A stretch of 41,142 nt of DNA from Arenicella sp. (GTDB taxonomy: Bacteria > Pseudomonadota > Gammaproteobacteria > Arenicellales > Arenicellaceae): NCBI GenBank assembly GCA_023301745.1, contig JALZVW010000077.1, forward strand, positions 1 to 41,142, given 5' to 3'. The translations under genes were made by a program, and so were the position numbers. Positions 26,296 through 37,610 of the stretch are shown here, piece after piece (position 1 is the stretch's first letter; every line of letters begins with the position of its first letter). The notes beneath the pieces are model-generated. The model had not been told where the DNA came from, did no database searches, and saw nothing but the letters and a program-made list of their open reading frames with translations.

Positions 26296-29103
26296 ATGTC
26301 GAATAATTCAACCCCGTCTCTCGATCCACTCAGCATGCTGAATGGGCAAAATATTGCTTTCTTGGAAGATGTTTACGAACAATACCAAGAAGACCCAAAT
26401 TCAGTCTCAGCTGAATGGCAACAATATTTTTCAAACCTTGCGACGTCGTCAGCCAGCACCACCGACGCGAGCTCATCGTCAGGCTCAGGCCTAGACGCCG
26501 TAGCGGCGACCAAACAAGGCTCAGTATCTCGCCTGATCAGCACCTACCGCGCGATGGGCCATAAGCGAGCCAAGATTGACCCTATTGATGAAATGGAAGT
26601 GCAAGACGCGAAAGAGCTCGAACTTGAATACCATGGTTTGTCAGACGCTGATCTCGATACCATCTTCGACACCGGCCCACTGCGCGCACCAGATCGTTTA
26701 CCGCTGCGCGATATCGTGGCAATTCTAAAGCACAGTTATTGTGGCCCTATTGGCTACGAATATGGTCATATGGCAAGTGCCGAGCAGCGACGCTGGTTAC
26801 GCACAAGTTTAGAAAAACCAATTGGCCACCAGCCATTCGATGTCGATCAACGTAAGCACATTCTTAACCGTGTTACCGCCGCCGAAGGGATGGAACGTTA
26901 CCTGCACAATAAATATGTCGGCCAAAAACGGTTCTCATTAGAAGGCGGTGAAAGCTTAATTCCGATGCTCGATCACATCATCCAGCAAGGTGGTGCCGAA
27001 GGCATTAAAGAATTTGTAATCGGTATGGCACATCGAGGCCGTCTGAATGTATTGGTTAATACCTTAGGCAAAACGCCTCGCAATTTGTTCTCCGAGTTTG
27101 AAGGTAAACACGACGTCAATGAGTTGGCTGCCAGTGGTGATGTAAAATACCATCAAGGTTTTTCGTCTGACATTCAAACCAAAGGCGGCACAGTGCATTT
27201 GTCGCTGGCATTTAATCCGTCGCACCTAGAGATTGTTAGCCCGGTTGTCGAAGGTTCAGTGCGCGCGAGGCAAGAGCGCCGAGACGACTCTACCGGTAAA
27301 ACGGTACTGCCGATCTCGATTCATGGCGACGCCGCCTTTGCCGGCCAAGGTGTGGTCATGGAAACCTTCCAGATGTCAGGTTGCCGTGGCTACCATACTG
27401 GCGGAACGGTGCATATCGTAATCAATAACCAAATTGGTTTTACCACTAGCCACCCAGAAGACACTCGTTCGGCCCCCTACTGTACTGAAATTGCAAAAAT
27501 TGTTGGGGCCCCCATTTTTCACGTTAATGGAGACGACCCTGAAGCGGTGGTCTTCGCGACCAAACTTGCACTAGAATTCCGTCAGAAATTTCACAAAGAC
27601 GTGGTAATCGATTTAGTCTGTTATCGCCGTCATGGTCATAACGAGTCTGACGAGCCGTCAGTCACGCAACCAGTGATGTATAAAAACATCAAAGCCTTAG
27701 CAACAACTCGCCGCATCTACGCCCAGCGCTTAATCGACGAAGGCATCATTACGGCTGATGATGAAAAGAAAATGAACGCTGATTACCGCGCCTCGATGGT
27801 GGCCGGTGAACGTGTAGTGCCTGAGTTTGTGGAGGTGCAGCAAGGTGATCATACGGTCGATTGGTCTCCTTACTTTAATATCAAATGGGATCACCCGACT
27901 AGCACGGCGTTTAATGCTAAGCGTTTAGATTTTTTAGCTGAGCGCTTGCTCGATATACCGGGCGGTTTCGAATTGCACGCTCGAACCAAGAAGATAATGC
28001 AAGATCGCCAGAAGATGAAAGACGGCGAGCTCGCGCTAGATTGGGGTATGGCTGAGAACCTCGCCTATGCCACATTAATCGATGAGAATTTTTCGGTGCG
28101 CCTCTCTGGCCAAGATTGTGGGCGCGGCACGTTCTTTCACCGTCACGCTACCTTGCACAATACGGTGAATCGAGACGTACACATTCCGCTTCGCAACATC
28201 AAGGAAAAACAGCCTGAGTTCTTAGTAATTAACTCGCTACTCTCTGAAGAAGCGGTGCTCGCGTTTGAATATGGCTACTCCTGTTCTGACCCGAAGACGA
28301 TGGTGATCTGGGAAGCCCAGTTCGGTGATTTCGCTAATGGTGCACAAGTCGTTTTAGACCAATTCATTTCAAGTGGCGAAGACAAGTGGGGCCGCCTGAG
28401 TGGCCTGACCATGTTCTTGCCACACGGTTATGAAGGTCAAGGTCCAGAACATTCGTCGGCACGATTGGAGCGTTATTTGCAGCTTTGTGCCCAGCACAAC
28501 ATGCAAGTGTGTTACCCGAGCACGCCAGCGCAGATGTTTCACATGATTCGCCGTCAAATGCTGCGCCCTTACCGAAAACCATTGATCGTAATGACGCCGA
28601 AAAGCTTGTTGCGTCATAAGTTGTCAACATCATCATTAGAAGATTTACACAGCGGTGAATTTCAAACGGTGATACCAGAAGTCGACAAACTAACCAATAA
28701 AAGCGTCAAACGAGTCGTGCTTTGCACAGGTAAAGTCTACTTTGACTTGCTTGAGCAACGCCGTGAAGAAAAGATTAAAGACATTGCGATTTGTCGTGTC
28801 GAACAGCTTTATCCATTCCCTCGTGACGCGGTTGTTAATGAATTGAAACGTTACCCGAATGCCGATGAGGTAGTATGGTGCCAAGAAGAGCCTAAGAACC
28901 AAGGCGCGTGGTACCAAATAATGCACCACATTAAGGCCAGCATTGAAGACCGACATACGCTGCTTTATGCCGGCCGAGATGCTTCGGCATCACCAGCGGC
29001 TGGTTACTTAGCGGTTCACCGTGAACAGCAAGCAACTCTGGTCAAAGCCGCGCTTTCGCCGCTTGATGAGAGCGATACTAAAAAAGTTGAGACGATTAAT
29101 TAA
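26296..29103 (+). CDS. sucA: 2-oxoglutarate dehydrogenase E1 component
   Basis: Thiamine-diphosphate-dependent decarboxylase of the 2-oxoglutarate dehydrogenase complex, cytoplasmic TCA cycle. The N-terminal 2-oxogl_dehyd_N segment (FLEDVYEQYQEDPNSVSAEW) binds the complex core; the ThDP/Mg region shows IHGDAAFAGQGVVMET and INNQIGFTTS; the transketolase-like domain has CGRGTFFHRHA and LPHGYEGQGPEHSSARLERY. At 935 aa it matches E. coli SucA (933). It is first in sucA-sucB-lpdA. Confidence 0.97.
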   Translation: MSNNSTPSLDPLSMLNGQNIAFLEDVYEQYQEDPNSVSAEWQQYFSNLATSSASTTDASSSSGSGLDAVAATKQGSVSRLISTYRAMGHKRAKIDPIDEMEVQDAKELELEYHGLSDADLDTIFDTGPLRAPDRLPLRDIVAILKHSYCGPIGYEYGHMASAEQRRWLRTSLEKPIGHQPFDVDQRKHILNRVTAAEGMERYLHNKYVGQKRFSLEGGESLIPMLDHIIQQGGAEGIKEFVIGMAHRGRLNVLVNTLGKTPRNLFSEFEGKHDVNELAASGDVKYHQGFSSDIQTKGGTVHLSLAFNPSHLEIVSPVVEGSVRARQERRDDSTGKTVLPISIHGDAAFAGQGVVMETFQMSGCRGYHTGGTVHIVINNQIGFTTSHPEDTRSAPYCTEIAKIVGAPIFHVNGDDPEAVVFATKLALEFRQKFHKDVVIDLVCYRRHGHNESDEPSVTQPVMYKNIKALATTRRIYAQRLIDEGIITADDEKKMNADYRASMVAGERVVPEFVEVQQGDHTVDWSPYFNIKWDHPTSTAFNAKRLDFLAERLLDIPGGFELHARTKKIMQDRQKMKDGELALDWGMAENLAYATLIDENFSVRLSGQDCGRGTFFHRHATLHNTVNRDVHIPLRNIKEKQPEFLVINSLLSEEAVLAFEYGYSCSDPKTMVIWEAQFGDFANGAQVVLDQFISSGEDKWGRLSGLTMFLPHGYEGQGPEHSSARLERYLQLCAQHNMQVCYPSTPAQMFHMIRRQMLRPYRKPLIVMTPKSLLRHKLSTSSLEDLHSGEFQTVIPEVDKLTNKSVKRVVLCTGKVYFDLLEQRREEKIKDIAICRVEQLYPFPRDAVVNELKRYPNADEVVWCQEEPKNQGAWYQIMHHIKASIEDRHTLLYAGRDASASPAAGYLAVHREQQATLVKAALSPLDESDTKKVETIN

Positions 29104-29190
29104 AGCGCCTCAAGGCGATAACAATTACATACGTACCCGAAATTAAACACTAATGAAGCTGCAGACTAACCCTATGCAGGAGCAAGCAAT

Positions 29191-30384
29191 ATGTCAGTTG
29201 AAGTAAAAGTTCCAATTCTTCCAGAATCTGTCGCCGATGCGATCGTTGCCGTATGGCACAAGAAAGTGGGCGATGCGGTAAGCATCGACGAAAATTTGGT
29301 TGATATCGAAACCGAGAAAGTGGTGCTAGAAGTACCGGCTACGGTTGATGGTGTTATTAAAGAAATTCGTGCTGAAGAAGGCGCGACTGTTGGTGAGCAA
29401 CAAATCATTGCGATCATCGAAGAAGGCGCTACGGCCTCAGCCCCAGTGAGCGAAGAAGCCGCTACGCCAGCGGTTGCAGACGAGACCGCTAATGACGACG
29501 ACGCCGACAAACTAAGCCCAGCGGTTCGTAAGATGCTGGCCGAAAATAATTTGACCGCGAGCACAATCAAAGGCACTGGCAAAAATGGCCGACTGCTTAA
29601 AGAAGACGTTCAAAATGCATTAAAATCGGCGCCAGCCACAACGGCTCAAGCGACAGAGCCCGCTAAAACGGTTCAAGCGGGTGAACGCAATGAACGCCGG
29701 GTGCCAATGACGCGTTTGCGCACAACCATTGCGCGTCGCCTAAAAGAAGCCCAAGACACACAAGCCATGCTTACCACGTTCAACGACGTCAATATGCAAG
29801 CCGTAATGGATCTTCGTAAACAATACAAAGAGCTATTTGAGAAGAAGCACGGCACTCGCTTGGGCTTTATGTCGTTCTTCGTAAAAGCCGCTATTGAAGC
29901 GCTCAAACGGTTCCCTGCTGTGAACGCATCAATCGACGGCAATGACATCGTCTATCACGATTTCTACGACGTCGGCATTGCCGCATCGTCACCGCGTGGC
30001 TTAGTGGTACCAGTGTTACGTGACGTAGATCAATTGAGTTTCGCCGGGGTTGAAAAAACCATCGGTGAGTACGGCAAGAAAGCCAAAGACGGCAAGCTAA
30101 CCATGGACGACTTAGTGGGCGGTACCTTTACCATCTCTAACGGTGGCACCTTTGGCTCGATGATGTCGACACCAATCGTTAATCCACCACAAAGCGCCAT
30201 TTTAGGAATGCACCGCATCGAAGATCGGCCTGTTGCCGAAAATGGCGAAGTAGTAATACGCCCAATGATGTATTTGGCACTGACCTACGATCACCGAATC
30301 ATTGACGGTTCAGAGTCGGTATTGTTCTTGCGCACGATCAAAGAGTGCTTAGAAGACCCCGCGCGCTTACTTTTAGAGCTGTAA
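29191..30384 (+). CDS. sucB: dihydrolipoyllysine-residue succinyltransferase (E2)
   Basis: Core of the 2-oxoglutarate dehydrogenase complex, transferring succinyl groups from lipoamide to CoA. It has a single lipoyl domain with [12 protein letters not shown] (lipoylated Lys43), an acidic Ala/Glu linker, the E3-binding peripheral domain ([27 protein letters not shown]), and the catalytic domain ending with YDHRIIDG (His368, Asp372). It is 397 aa. It starts 87 bp after sucA with a small 5-bp hairpin (29106-29117) in between. Confidence 0.97.
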   Translation: MSVEVKVPILPESVADAIVAVWHKKVGDAVSIDENLVDIETEKVVLEVPATVDGVIKEIRAEEGATVGEQQIIAIIEEGATASAPVSEEAATPAVADETANDDDADKLSPAVRKMLAENNLTASTIKGTGKNGRLLKEDVQNALKSAPATTAQATEPAKTVQAGERNERRVPMTRLRTTIARRLKEAQDTQAMLTTFNDVNMQAVMDLRKQYKELFEKKHGTRLGFMSFFVKAAIEALKRFPAVNASIDGNDIVYHDFYDVGIAASSPRGLVVPVLRDVDQLSFAGVEKTIGEYGKKAKDGKLTMDDLVGGTFTISNGGTFGSMMSTPIVNPPQSAILGMHRIEDRPVAENGEVVIRPMMYLALTYDHRIIDGSESVLFLRTIKECLEDPARLLLEL

Positions 30385-30394
30385 GCCGATCAAA

Positions 30395-30420
30395 GCCGAG
30401 TCACTATTGAGTGCCTCGGC
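30395..30420 (+). promoter_or_regulatory. hairpin between sucB and lpdA
   Basis: GCCGAG-T-CACT pairs with AGTG-C-CTCGGC over an ATTG loop, one T-C mismatch in a 10-bp stem, followed by CTGTTTTAATT. The T-tract is short, so this may be a partial terminator or an mRNA-stabilising element that separates the E1-E2 message from E3. Confidence 0.6.
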
Positions 30421-30446
30421 CTGTTTTAATTAGAATTTTTTAATAG

Positions 30447-31880
<1,434 letters not shown>

Positions 31881-31921
31881 AACTCGGTTTAATTCTTAAT
31901 ATAAACTTAAGCCGTAATTTT

Positions 31922-31950
31922 AAAGCCTCCATTTTTATGGGGGCTTTTTT
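31922..31950 (+). terminator. intrinsic terminator after lpdA
   Basis: AAGCCTCCAT (31923-31932) and ATGGGGGCTT (31937-31946) form a 10-bp stem with one G-T wobble, followed by T4 or more. It closes the sucA-sucB-lpdA unit. Confidence 0.9.
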
Positions 31951-32121
31951 ATGCCTATGTATGGCGAGGCACCCTCAAATAGCATGAAAACAAAAAAGTA
32001 AGCAAATAGCGCATATTTATGCTGTTGGTTTTCATTACAATACCCGAAAAATAAAAGGTGATCCGTGATTAATAGACTCTGATATAGTTACAAAAATATT
32101 TTCTGGAATAAGATTATCCTT

Positions 32122-33855
32122 ATGATTATCAAAATCTTAAAGAGCTTTTTTATCAGCACTACCTTGTGTGTAACTGTTATAGCTTTTGCGCCATTAACTC
32201 ATGCTACCGATACACGAGCAGCAGGATTGACTCCGATTATTATGTTGTTGCTTGATGATGACAATGAAGAAATCGACATGGCGAGTGCATCACGGTTCTT
32301 GATGCAAGCCACATACGGGCCAACCTTAGATGAAATAACGGCCCTTACTAATAGCAGTTATGAAAAATGGATAGATAATCAGTTTTCTCTGCCAGCGACA
32401 AACCACATCGAATACGGCTTAGAGATAGGACATTTTCGTCCGGGCGGCACAATATTTCAAGGGCCGGTGCCCGGCAGAACGCAACGGTATTCGGTATGGA
32501 ATCATATCGCAATGAACGCGCCAGACCAACTGCGCCAAAGAATGGCGTTCGCCTTGAGTCAAATTTTTGTTGTTAGTGATCGAGCCGTCTCTTCTCACTC
32601 TATTGCTACTGGATATTACGACCTTTTAGTCGATAATGCGTTTGTTAGTTACCGAGAGCTTCTAGAGAAAGTTGCCCTAAACCAGTTTATGGGTAGATTT
32701 CTTGGTATGGCGGGTAACCAAAGAGCGAATCCTGATTTGAATATCATACGGCCTGATGAAAATTTTGCTCGTGAGATCATGCAGTTGTTTAGCATTGGCT
32801 TAGTTGAATTAGAGCTTGATGGCACACCTAAGCTTGATGCCAATGGCAACCAAATTCCGACTTACGCACAAAGTGATGTTGAAGAACTAGCCAAAGTTTT
32901 TACAGGTTGGCATTTAGAGTTCATTAGCGATGCAACATTTGACCAAACAAACCGTGGATTAGACAACCGGTACCTCGGACCAATGCGTGCATTTGCAAAC
33001 TTTCATGATGTGAGCAGCAAAACACTACTCAGTGTGCCTGGCTTTAATTCGGTAATACCACCAAACCAAACGGCCGAACAAGAACTAGAACAAACCCTCG
33101 ACATTCTGGCTAATCACCCTAATACGGCACCGTTCATTAGCAAACAGTTAATCCAGCGTTTTGTAACAAGTAACCCAACGCCCGCCTATGTCAGACGTAT
33201 TTCAACCGTATTCAATGAAACGGATGGTGATTTGCAAGCGGTGATTAAAGCCATCTTATTGGATGCCGAAGCTCGTCAAGGTCATCTACGCAACCCCGAA
33301 ACGTTCGGTAAAATCAAAGAGCCGATATTGAAGCTAACCGGTTTTTGGCGCGGTGTTGGTCTGTTATTAAATGTACCTCTTGCCGGCCCCTCAAGTATAA
33401 GGTTTGAGCAAATGGAACAGACTCCTTTGAGTGCGCCATCGGTGTTTAATTTTTTCAGGCCAGACTTTTCACCATCAGGCGTATTGTCTCAAAATGGCTT
33501 GTTTTCACCTGAATCCCAATTACTCACTTCGACGAGCATTGTTACTATGGGCTCGACACTGACTGACTTTTCATTGATTTCTAATCAGAGCCAAAACCCC
33601 AATAGTGCTACATTCACCGCAATTGCAACAGACCATTTAGAACTACTTGTACCAGACGACTTAGTGCGGCCTGAGGCACTCGTCGAACATTTAAATATTG
33701 TCTTGCTGGCCGGCAGTATGACGGACGAAATGAGAGAAATTCTTCTCAATCTACACTCTGGTTCTGACGGTTATGCGGCATTAAACAAGCTTAACGTTGT
33801 GAATGATATTTTATATTTAATTACCCTGTCACCAGACTTTAATGTTCAGCGCTAA
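32122..33855 (+). CDS. DUF1800 family secreted protein
   Basis: A 577-residue DUF1800 protein of unknown function, exported by Sec (signal MIIKILKSFFISTTLCVTVI, cleavage likely after THA near residue 28). DUF1800 marks are ASRFLMQATYGPTLDEI, RQRMAFALSQIFVVSD, ENFAREIMQLFSIGLVELE, DVEELAKVFTGW and HPNTAPFISKQLIQRFVTSN. Between the signal peptide and the domain is a short hydrophobic-acidic motif (PIIMLLLDDDNEE, 38-50) that recurs at the C-terminus of the secreted protein at 35866-37452. It is followed after 10 bp by DUF1501, its usual partner across many phyla; they probably act together in the envelope. Confidence 0.88.
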   Translation: MIIKILKSFFISTTLCVTVIAFAPLTHATDTRAAGLTPIIMLLLDDDNEEIDMASASRFLMQATYGPTLDEITALTNSSYEKWIDNQFSLPATNHIEYGLEIGHFRPGGTIFQGPVPGRTQRYSVWNHIAMNAPDQLRQRMAFALSQIFVVSDRAVSSHSIATGYYDLLVDNAFVSYRELLEKVALNQFMGRFLGMAGNQRANPDLNIIRPDENFAREIMQLFSIGLVELELDGTPKLDANGNQIPTYAQSDVEELAKVFTGWHLEFISDATFDQTNRGLDNRYLGPMRAFANFHDVSSKTLLSVPGFNSVIPPNQTAEQELEQTLDILANHPNTAPFISKQLIQRFVTSNPTPAYVRRISTVFNETDGDLQAVIKAILLDAEARQGHLRNPETFGKIKEPILKLTGFWRGVGLLLNVPLAGPSSIRFEQMEQTPLSAPSVFNFFRPDFSPSGVLSQNGLFSPESQLLTSTSIVTMGSTLTDFSLISNQSQNPNSATFTAIATDHLELLVPDDLVRPEALVEHLNIVLLAGSMTDEMREILLNLHSGSDGYAALNKLNVVNDILYLITLSPDFNVQR

Positions 33856-33865
33856 GGAAAGAATA

Positions 33866-35251
33866 ATGATAAATAGACGAAACTTTTTAAAAGCCAGCGC
33901 CGCATCAACATTAACAGGTGCTGGAGCCTTAAACCTGTCGCAAGCTTCAGCGTTCGCCGCACAAACGCCAACTGATTTCAAAACCATCGTTTGTGTTTAC
34001 TTAGATGGGGGTAATGATTCATTTAATATGCTCGTGCCAAATACAACAGCAGAATACAATGCTTATGCACAATCAAGGCAAGCACTTGCGCACGATCGCT
34101 TAGCTCTGCAGAGCATCTCGCCGAGGGGGTTAGGTGCAAACAGTTTTGGTTTACACCCAAACATGCCCGAATTGAAAAACATGTTTGATAATGGTGAGGC
34201 GTCATTCATCGCCAATGTAGGGCCGCTTATTGAGCCAACAAATAAAGCCGACATCGCGAATGGCAGTGCGTTTCTGCCAACAGGTTTAGGCGGGCATAAC
34301 ACCGGGAGTTCTTATTGGAAAGGCGACCATGACAGCACAGTTAATGCCTCTGGAGACGGGATTGGTGGCCGGCTGGCCAACGAATTTGTTAATAACGCTG
34401 AACTCCCTATGCTTATTTCATCAGGCGCTGGTTACGATTTATTTTTAAATCATGCCGAACAACCAGTTTACGGAATTTCTCCTGCTGGCTTGGTGTTAAT
34501 GAGAGATTATAATTTATCTCAATCAGCTAGGTTCGCCGCTGCGCCGGCGACAGCAAGACGTGCGGCGTTAGAAAAATTAAATATGCTTGGGGTTAACGAT
34601 AAAAATTTATTTATGCAACACTCTGGTCAATTACTCAGCCAAGGTCTTAACTTAAGCCTCACTGCGCAAGAGCTTTTAGGTGGTATTCCCCCGCTAGAGG
34701 TAGAATTTCCGGCCGCCCCATTCACTAACGTCTCACGACATCTTAGGCGTGCGGCAGAAATGATTTCAATTAGAGAAGGGCTAGGAATGCGGCGACAAAT
34801 CATTTATGTACGAGCTACCGGTTTTGACACACATGATGCACTGAATGCATTTCATGCCCCTGCAATGGCTGAACTCAGTGCAAGCTTGGCGGCATTCAAC
34901 GAGACAATGAAACAGTTGGGTATGGATTCAAGCGTACTTACTTATACCGCATCAGATTTCAGTCGCACATTAACTAACACTGGCGACGGAACGGATCATG
35001 CTTGGGGCGGCCCTCAGGTATTAATGGGCGGCGGCATTAAAGGCGGCGAATTATTTGGCTCTTACCCTGTTTTAGAGCTTGATAGTGATGATGATTACAA
35101 CGGTGACGGTCGTATAATCCCGACAACATCGGTGACTCAGCATGCCGCAACCATCGCGAAATGGTTTGGCGTACCGCAAAGCCGTTTGTCTGCTGTGGTG
35201 CCTAATATAAGCAATTTTTCAGGCCAACAAGACCTAGGTTTTTTTGCATAA
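33866..35251 (+). CDS. DUF1501 family Tat-exported protein
   Basis: A 461-residue DUF1501 protein (sulfatase/alkaline-phosphatase-like fold suspected for the family). The start is ATG 33866, with AGGA eight bases upstream, instead of the track's 33842, which overlaps DUF1800. This places the twin-arginine signal NRRNFLKASAAS at the N-terminus. Family motifs: VCVYLDGGNDSFNMLVP near the start, GFDTHDAL, and SDFSRTLTNTGDGTDHAWGG with GGGIKGGELFGSYP near the end. An Asp-rich stretch (LDSDDDYNGDGR) could bind calcium. Export of one partner by Sec and the other by Tat suggests the DUF1501 protein folds with a cofactor before export. Confidence 0.88.
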   Translation: MINRRNFLKASAASTLTGAGALNLSQASAFAAQTPTDFKTIVCVYLDGGNDSFNMLVPNTTAEYNAYAQSRQALAHDRLALQSISPRGLGANSFGLHPNMPELKNMFDNGEASFIANVGPLIEPTNKADIANGSAFLPTGLGGHNTGSSYWKGDHDSTVNASGDGIGGRLANEFVNNAELPMLISSGAGYDLFLNHAEQPVYGISPAGLVLMRDYNLSQSARFAAAPATARRAALEKLNMLGVNDKNLFMQHSGQLLSQGLNLSLTAQELLGGIPPLEVEFPAAPFTNVSRHLRRAAEMISIREGLGMRRQIIYVRATGFDTHDALNAFHAPAMAELSASLAAFNETMKQLGMDSSVLTYTASDFSRTLTNTGDGTDHAWGGPQVLMGGGIKGGELFGSYPVLELDSDDDYNGDGRIIPTTSVTQHAATIAKWFGVPQSRLSAVVPNISNFSGQQDLGFFA

Positions 35252-35473
35252 CAGCTAAATCGCTTAAAGCCACAACTACTCACGACTACCAACTACTGAG
35301 ACACCCATTAAGACAACTACTTGATCACCCATAACTAATACTTGTCTAAACTATAAGCGCAGTTCTTTCTCTAACTAGCGAGTAGTACTTTCAAGTTTTA
35401 GTCGAGCTTATCCTGCCCTTTTAAGAAGCCGGTAGGCGATAAGGAGATACTGAAGTCAGGTTGTGTATTGAAT

Positions 35474-35608
35474 ATGCACTCTAAATTTCAAAACGATTTG
35501 ATGCTGCGCGCTGATCTTTATTTGGCTAAGCAGTCTGCTAAACATATTGTCATGGCGCGCGACAAATTGTTCGATGGCTTATCTGACTCAAGCGCCGAGT
35601 TAAGCTAG
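35474..35608 (+). CDS. possible 44-residue small ORF
   Basis: The frame from ATG 35474 to TAG 35606-35608 encodes a charged, mostly helical-looking peptide. AAGGAGA lies too far upstream (about 27 nt) to be its ribosome site. It could be the tail of a decayed gene. No family recognised. Confidence 0.15.
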   Translation: MHSKFQNDLMLRADLYLAKQSAKHIVMARDKLFDGLSDSSAELS

Positions 35609-35622
35609 ACATATATGGATAC
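35608..35622. repeat. 15-bp direct repeat, left copy
   Basis: GACATATATGGATAC, identical to 37504-37518 and in the same orientation; with one mismatch the match extends three more bases. The two copies flank the ELWxxDGT-like gene. Confidence 0.7.
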
Positions 35623-35865
35623 TTCAATAAATTCACAAAAGGTAGAGGTTCTTTATATGGTTCTATAGTCACTAAGTTTTTTACAGTGAGCGTTTTTTTA
35701 TACTCTGAAATATCCTCTATTTTTAAGTGCATGTCTTATGATCATAGAGTATATTAAATAGAGTCTTAATGGCTACTCTGAAATAGTGTTGCCGGAGCAA
35801 CTATTATTTCTGCTCAAGAGTTTTACAGAAATAAAAACGAATATCAATTTACAAGGATTTTTGCT

Positions 35866-37452
35866 ATGAATTTAAAATTTGGATTATTTTTTATTTTTAT
35901 AATTTTCTCTACTTCGCAAAGCTACAACATAGTGTCTGCTGCTTCTGTGCCAGTTAAGGCCTGCTCTGATGTGTTTGAGTTCAATGGCGAAGCTTATTTT
36001 TGTGCCGAGCATCGTGAGAAAGGTAAAGAGGTCTTTAGAAGCAATGGTGAGCCAGAAGGAACATCAATCTTACGTGACATCGATCTGGGCCCAGGTGACT
36101 CATCTCCCAGTGGCTTTTTCAAGCTAAATGATTTTCTGTATTTTACAGCTGAAAATACTGCGTCAGGTTTATCTCTATGGCGTACAGACGGCACGTCGGA
36201 AAATACTATCCTAGTAAAAAGCTTAGCTGGTAGTTTCGCCGGTGATGTTGAAATTGTCGCGCAAGACGATGAGCGAGTGTTCTTGCAAACTAGGGGTAAT
36301 CAACTGTATGTGAGTGATGGTACGACCGCTGGGACTAAGCTAGTGGACGCGAGCGTAACATCAGACTTTGCTGGCCTTTCGTTTGCTATCAGAAGTAGTT
36401 ATTTTTTGGATGATGATAGTTTATTTTTCGTATCCTTCAACACACTTTATCGGCTTAGAATTAGTGAAAATATTTCTAGTGAAATATTTTCGTTTCCGAC
36501 CAGCCAAGGAGCGTGTGGCTTTGATGCTTTTTTGGAACAAGCGGCTTCTGTGCCGGGTAGACTTGTTCTGAGAAGTTCGATCAACCCCTGTGGTGACGCT
36601 GGTCAAACTCTGTGGATAAGTGACTATACTGCAGCAGGAACTCGTATGACCGAGCCGTCGGAGATGCGAATTTTAGCGAATTTTGGCGAGGGCGCCTTAC
36701 TGTGCTCATTAGTTGATTCAGCTTATCTTACGTTTTCAGGTAATGCGCTTGTATCCGTTCGAGCGGGCTTCGATGACGGTAGCTTTTGTCAAAACTCAGT
36801 GGTTGAACATGCGCATAATAGTGCGATTTATTTTCACCAAGTTGGTAGTACGGACCTATGGTTTAAAGATTTTTCAGCGAGGGCGCCAAAGATAATAGAA
36901 TCCGCGTCCACGTTCAATGATCAGAGTGGGCTGCGTGATTACGCAAGCATAGGTAGTGATTTGTATTTGGCGACTGCATCATTCGGAGGTGACTCCGCCC
37001 TTTTTCAGTTCGACAGTTCAAGTATTGAGCTTGTTGAATTGTCGAAATTTAATGACCAGCAGTTGATAGGGTTTCATCGCGCAGGTAATCAACTGTTTAT
37101 GCTTTTCCCTGAATTTTCTAGGGATTCTTCACGCGAAAATGGGATACGAGTCGACCTCACACTCAGGATGTTTCAGCCGGGTGGCTCGACAACATTAGTG
37201 AGGCGCATAGCAGGTCAAGGCGAAAACGATCAAGTGACAATGTGGAATGAAGGTAGTCGTCTATATTTTCAAGTATTGTCTGAGGGTGACCTCTTTCACT
37301 CAAATGGCACGAGTGAGTCTACTTATCGCTTGACGTATATTGAGCCCGATAGGGAGGTCGACATCACTCCAGAGCAAGAAGCTGCAGCGAAGGTAATCCC
37401 AGGGATCATTTTTTTGTTGATGGATGATGAAGAGTCGAAGGAATCGAACTAG
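35866..37452 (+). CDS. secreted ELWxxDGT-repeat-like protein
   Basis: A 528-residue exported protein of unknown function. The signal peptide is MNLKFGLFFIFIIFSTSQS plus a few residues to the AASA region. The body contains degenerate repeats of the ELWxxDGT type: EVFRSNGEPEGTSILRD, LSLWRTDGTSENTILVKSL, QLYVSDGTTAGTKLVD, LWISDYTAAGTRM and LFHSNGTSESTYRL, spaced about 45-60 residues, suggesting a beta-propeller. The C-terminus is PGIIFLLMDDEESKESN, a hydrophobic patch followed by acidic residues. The ribosome site AAGGA is eight bases before ATG. It lies between 15-bp direct repeats, so it may be an inserted or mobile single gene. Confidence 0.72.
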   Translation: MNLKFGLFFIFIIFSTSQSYNIVSAASVPVKACSDVFEFNGEAYFCAEHREKGKEVFRSNGEPEGTSILRDIDLGPGDSSPSGFFKLNDFLYFTAENTASGLSLWRTDGTSENTILVKSLAGSFAGDVEIVAQDDERVFLQTRGNQLYVSDGTTAGTKLVDASVTSDFAGLSFAIRSSYFLDDDSLFFVSFNTLYRLRISENISSEIFSFPTSQGACGFDAFLEQAASVPGRLVLRSSINPCGDAGQTLWISDYTAAGTRMTEPSEMRILANFGEGALLCSLVDSAYLTFSGNALVSVRAGFDDGSFCQNSVVEHAHNSAIYFHQVGSTDLWFKDFSARAPKIIESASTFNDQSGLRDYASIGSDLYLATASFGGDSALFQFDSSSIELVELSKFNDQQLIGFHRAGNQLFMLFPEFSRDSSRENGIRVDLTLRMFQPGGSTTLVRRIAGQGENDQVTMWNEGSRLYFQVLSEGDLFHSNGTSESTYRLTYIEPDREVDITPEQEAAAKVIPGIIFLLMDDEESKESN

Positions 37453-37503
37453 TGTGGTGCTGGAGCCAAATTTCGTTATGAACGGCATCGTCTCAACTAC
37501 TGG

Positions 37504-37518
37504 GACATATATGGATAC
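37504..37518. repeat. 15-bp direct repeat, right copy
   Basis: GACATATATGGATAC, identical to 35608-35622. Preceded by GG, giving GGGACATATATGG. Confidence 0.7.
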
Positions 37519-37610
37519 CTCCCCTAACTTCGCTTAAGGACTACGAGTAGTTTCTGTCAGCCTAAATAGTCAAATGAAACTCGCTTCTTTGTCCTCCGCG
37601 ACTACTCAGG

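Larger units (their letters stand above)
35252..35865. other. spacer with repeats, no supported gene
   Basis: About 600 bp without a convincing gene. It begins with imperfect repetition of ACAACTACT (three copies within 35270-35325), carries a 44-codon plus-strand frame from ATG 35474 (MHSKFQNDLMLRADLYLAK at its start) that I do not recognise, one copy of the GACATATATGGATAC repeat, and the start region of the next gene. The 60-codon minus ORF at 35550-35732 spans the repeat and is doubtful. Confidence 0.4.

Noticed and set aside
29172-29582. 136-codon minus-strand ORF over sucB
   Set aside because: It is the antisense shadow of the lipoyl domain and Ala/Glu linker of sucB, giving a low-complexity Ser/Ala product.
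35550-35732. 60-codon minus-strand ORF left of the ELWxxDGT-like gene
   Set aside because: It spans the 15-bp repeat, has no clear ribosome site and no recognised family.
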